Below, one piece after another: positions 7,305 through 8,465 of a stretch of DNA of 8,465 bases; the first letter of the stretch is position 1, and every line of letters starts with the position of its first letter. Where the stretch lies: NCBI GenBank assembly GCA_000434215.1, contig HF999690.1, forward strand, positions 6,131 through 14,595, given 5' to 3'. This stretch comes from Bacteroides sp. CAG:144. GTDB lineage: Bacteria; Bacteroidota; Bacteroidia; Bacteroidales; UBA11471. The position numbers and the translations under genes were made by a program. The notes beneath the pieces are model-generated. The model made no database searches and had not been told where the DNA came from. It saw only the letters and a list, made by a program, of their open reading frames with translations.

Positions 7305-7720
7305 CGAGACCTTCGATACATGATTGTGAACTTATGGAGTTGCCCCGTATCTATGACCCGGGAGGGAATATTACACCGTTACACGGAGGGGAGGATTTGC
7401 CATTTGAGATACGTCGTGTTTTTTATCTTTATGATATTCCCGGGGGAGAATCCCGGGGTGCACACGCCCATAAAGTATGCCACCAACTTATCGTTGCTGC
7501 AGCCGGGGCGTTCGATGTTTTTCTCGATGATGGTCGTGAGCAGAGGGTTGTTACTTTGAATCGCCCTTATTACGGACTGCATGTCCTTCCCGGTATTTGG
7601 GCGTCCCAACGGGAATTCTCTTCCAGTTCCATCTGTCTGGTTTTGGCATCGGAGCTGTATGACGAGAATGATTATATTCGCGATTACGACGATTTTCTCC
7701 GTTTTACGCAACGACTATGA
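7301..7720 (+). CDS. FdtA/QdtA-family sugar 3,4-ketoisomerase paralog 2 (cupin), HAH but Tyr-to-Phe variant
   Basis: This is a second cupin of the same family, 139 residues, clearly homologous to the upstream gene but well diverged. It keeps LPFEIRRVFYLYDIPGG (33-49), the full histidine pair H55-A-H57 in RGAHAHK, LNRPYYGLHVLPGIW (86-100) and the typical C-terminus LASELYDENDYIRDYDDFL. Other positions depart from the family. The residue aligned with the catalytic acid Tyr37 of QdtA is Phe41. The conserved D-x-R/Y-G-N is DPGGN, so position 17 is Gly21. The residue after the conserved Trp, usually Arg or His, is Ala101. It overlaps both neighbours by ATGA (start at 7301, stop at 7718-7720), so it is probably translationally coupled to both. 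It may be the true isomerase, a second isomerase, or one half of a heterodimer; the sequence cannot decide. Confidence 0.88.
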   Translation: MTRPSIHDCELMELPRIYDPGGNITPLHGGEDLPFEIRRVFYLYDIPGGESRGAHAHKVCHQLIVAAAGAFDVFLDDGREQRVVTLNRPYYGLHVLPGIWASQREFSSSSICLVLASELYDENDYIRDYDDFLRFTQRL

Positions 7721-8465
7721 AATTTCAGGATTTACAGAAAATCAACGCCCGTTATGCCGAAGAGTTGAAACGGGTGGCTGCCGAGGTTATCGATTCGGGT
7801 TGGTATCTGTGCGGTGAACGGGTAGCGGCATTCGAGCGGGATTTGTCGGCTTACCTCGGAGTTCCCCACGTCGTAGCTTGTGGTAACGGTCTCGATGCGT
7901 TGCGTCTTATTTTGCGTGCTTATATCGAGATGGGAAAAGTGCAGGAAGGTGATGAGGTCATTGTGCCGGCCAATACCTATGTGGCAACCGTTTTGGCCGT
8001 AACCGACAATCGTCTTGTTCCGGTTTTTGTAGAACCTTCGCCTGAGACCTACAATCTCGATTCGCGACGAGTGGAAGCTGCTGTTACGGCTCGTACCAAA
8101 ATTATTTTGCCGGTGCATCTTTATGGGTATTGCTGCTGGGACGAGCATTTGGTCGAAATGGTACGAAAATACGGTTTATGGGTGGTCGAAGATGCTGCTC
8201 AATCTATAGGTGCAGAAGCCGGTTTCGACGGGTTGTTCGGAGGACGGAAGTCCGGAGCTTTGGGACATGCTGCGGGAATCAGTTTTTATCCGTCGAAAAA
8301 TTTGGGTGCATTGGGCGACGGAGGGGCTGTCGCGACTCATGATGAAGAATTGGCCGAAGTTGTCAGGGCGTTGGCCAATTATGGATCGGAACGAAGATAT
8401 TACAATAAATATCGAGGTTATAACAGCCGTTTGGATGAGTTGCAGGCAGCATTTCTTTCAGTAAA
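7717..8465 (+). CDS. DegT/DnrJ/EryC1/StrS aminotransferase, FdtB/QdtB-like (3' end cut off by window edge)
   Basis: This is a PLP-dependent sugar aminotransferase that should add an amino group at C3 of the dTDP-3-keto-6-deoxyhexose made by the upstream cupins, giving dTDP-Fuc3N or dTDP-Qui3N. I translated 249 residues from the ATG at 7717, with the frame open at the right edge; family members are about 370 residues. Visible features are the phosphate-binding GNGLDAL (56-62), VPANTYVATVLAV (83-95), EDAAQ (158-162) with Asp159 and Gln162 near the PLP ring, the PLP Lys194 in SFYPSKNLGALGDGGA (189-204), and NSRLDELQAA (236-245). The start was chosen from the ATGA overlap with paralog 2 and the MKFQDLQKIN N-terminus usual for this group. 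Neighbouring FdtA-family genes favour a 3-aminotransferase over other DegT activities. Confidence 0.92.
   Translation, partial: MKFQDLQKINARYAEELKRVAAEVIDSGWYLCGERVAAFERDLSAYLGVPHVVACGNGLDALRLILRAYIEMGKVQEGDEVIVPANTYVATVLAVTDNRLVPVFVEPSPETYNLDSRRVEAAVTARTKIILPVHLYGYCCWDEHLVEMVRKYGLWVVEDAAQSIGAEAGFDGLFGGRKSGALGHAAGISFYPSKNLGALGDGGAVATHDEELAEVVRALANYGSERRYYNKYRGYNSRLDELQAAFLSV

Noticed and set aside
1..8465. CRISPR arrays, insertion sequences, tRNA or rRNA genes, defence islands
   Set aside because: I looked for direct repeats, terminal inverted repeats, transposase motifs and RNA-gene signatures on both strands and saw none.

Overview
The window looks like chromosomal DNA from an anaerobic member of the order Bacteroidales, possibly a gut commensal. 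The evidence is an RseC-RnfB-RnfC gene order, two promoters of the Bacteroidetes type (TTTG or ATTG, then about 20 bases, then TAnnTTTG), no clear Shine-Dalgarno sequences, A-rich leaders, and a small stand-alone RRM protein of the kind common in this phylum. I cannot name the genus from sequence alone.

Region 1 (1-2606, minus strand) is the front of an Rnf operon: rseC, then rnfB, then rnfC, which runs off the left edge. Rnf is a membrane complex that moves electrons between ferredoxin and NAD+ and couples this to ion pumping. RseC-type proteins are associated with Rnf/Rsx complexes. The remaining subunits (rnfD, G, E, A) should lie to the left of the window.

Region 2 (2607-3134) is a divergent, AT-rich intergenic stretch. 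It has one good promoter facing each way. A perfect 7-bp hairpin lies 8 bases before the start codon of the right-hand gene.

Region 3 (3135-4660, plus strand) is an RNA-metabolism pair. A compact RhlE-like DEAD-box helicase is followed 71 bases later by a 92-residue RRM RNA-binding protein. The pair is closed by a strong intrinsic terminator.

Region 4 (4783-8465, plus strand) is a tight nucleotide-sugar operon that leaves the window on the right: rfbB, rfbA, two adjacent FdtA/QdtA-family cupin genes, and a DegT/FdtB-type aminotransferase. Together they should turn glucose-1-phosphate into dTDP-glucose, then dTDP-4-keto-6-deoxyglucose, then a dTDP-3-keto-6-deoxyhexose, and finally a dTDP-3-amino-3,6-dideoxyhexose for a surface polysaccharide. 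The final sugar (Fuc3N or Qui3N type) cannot be settled here.

The most unusual observation is in the two cupin paralogs. Each lacks a different residue of the catalytic set described for QdtA: the first has HAY in place of HxH, and the second has Phe at the catalytic Tyr position. Between them the set is complete, which raises the possibility of an obligate heterodimer or of two divergent activities.
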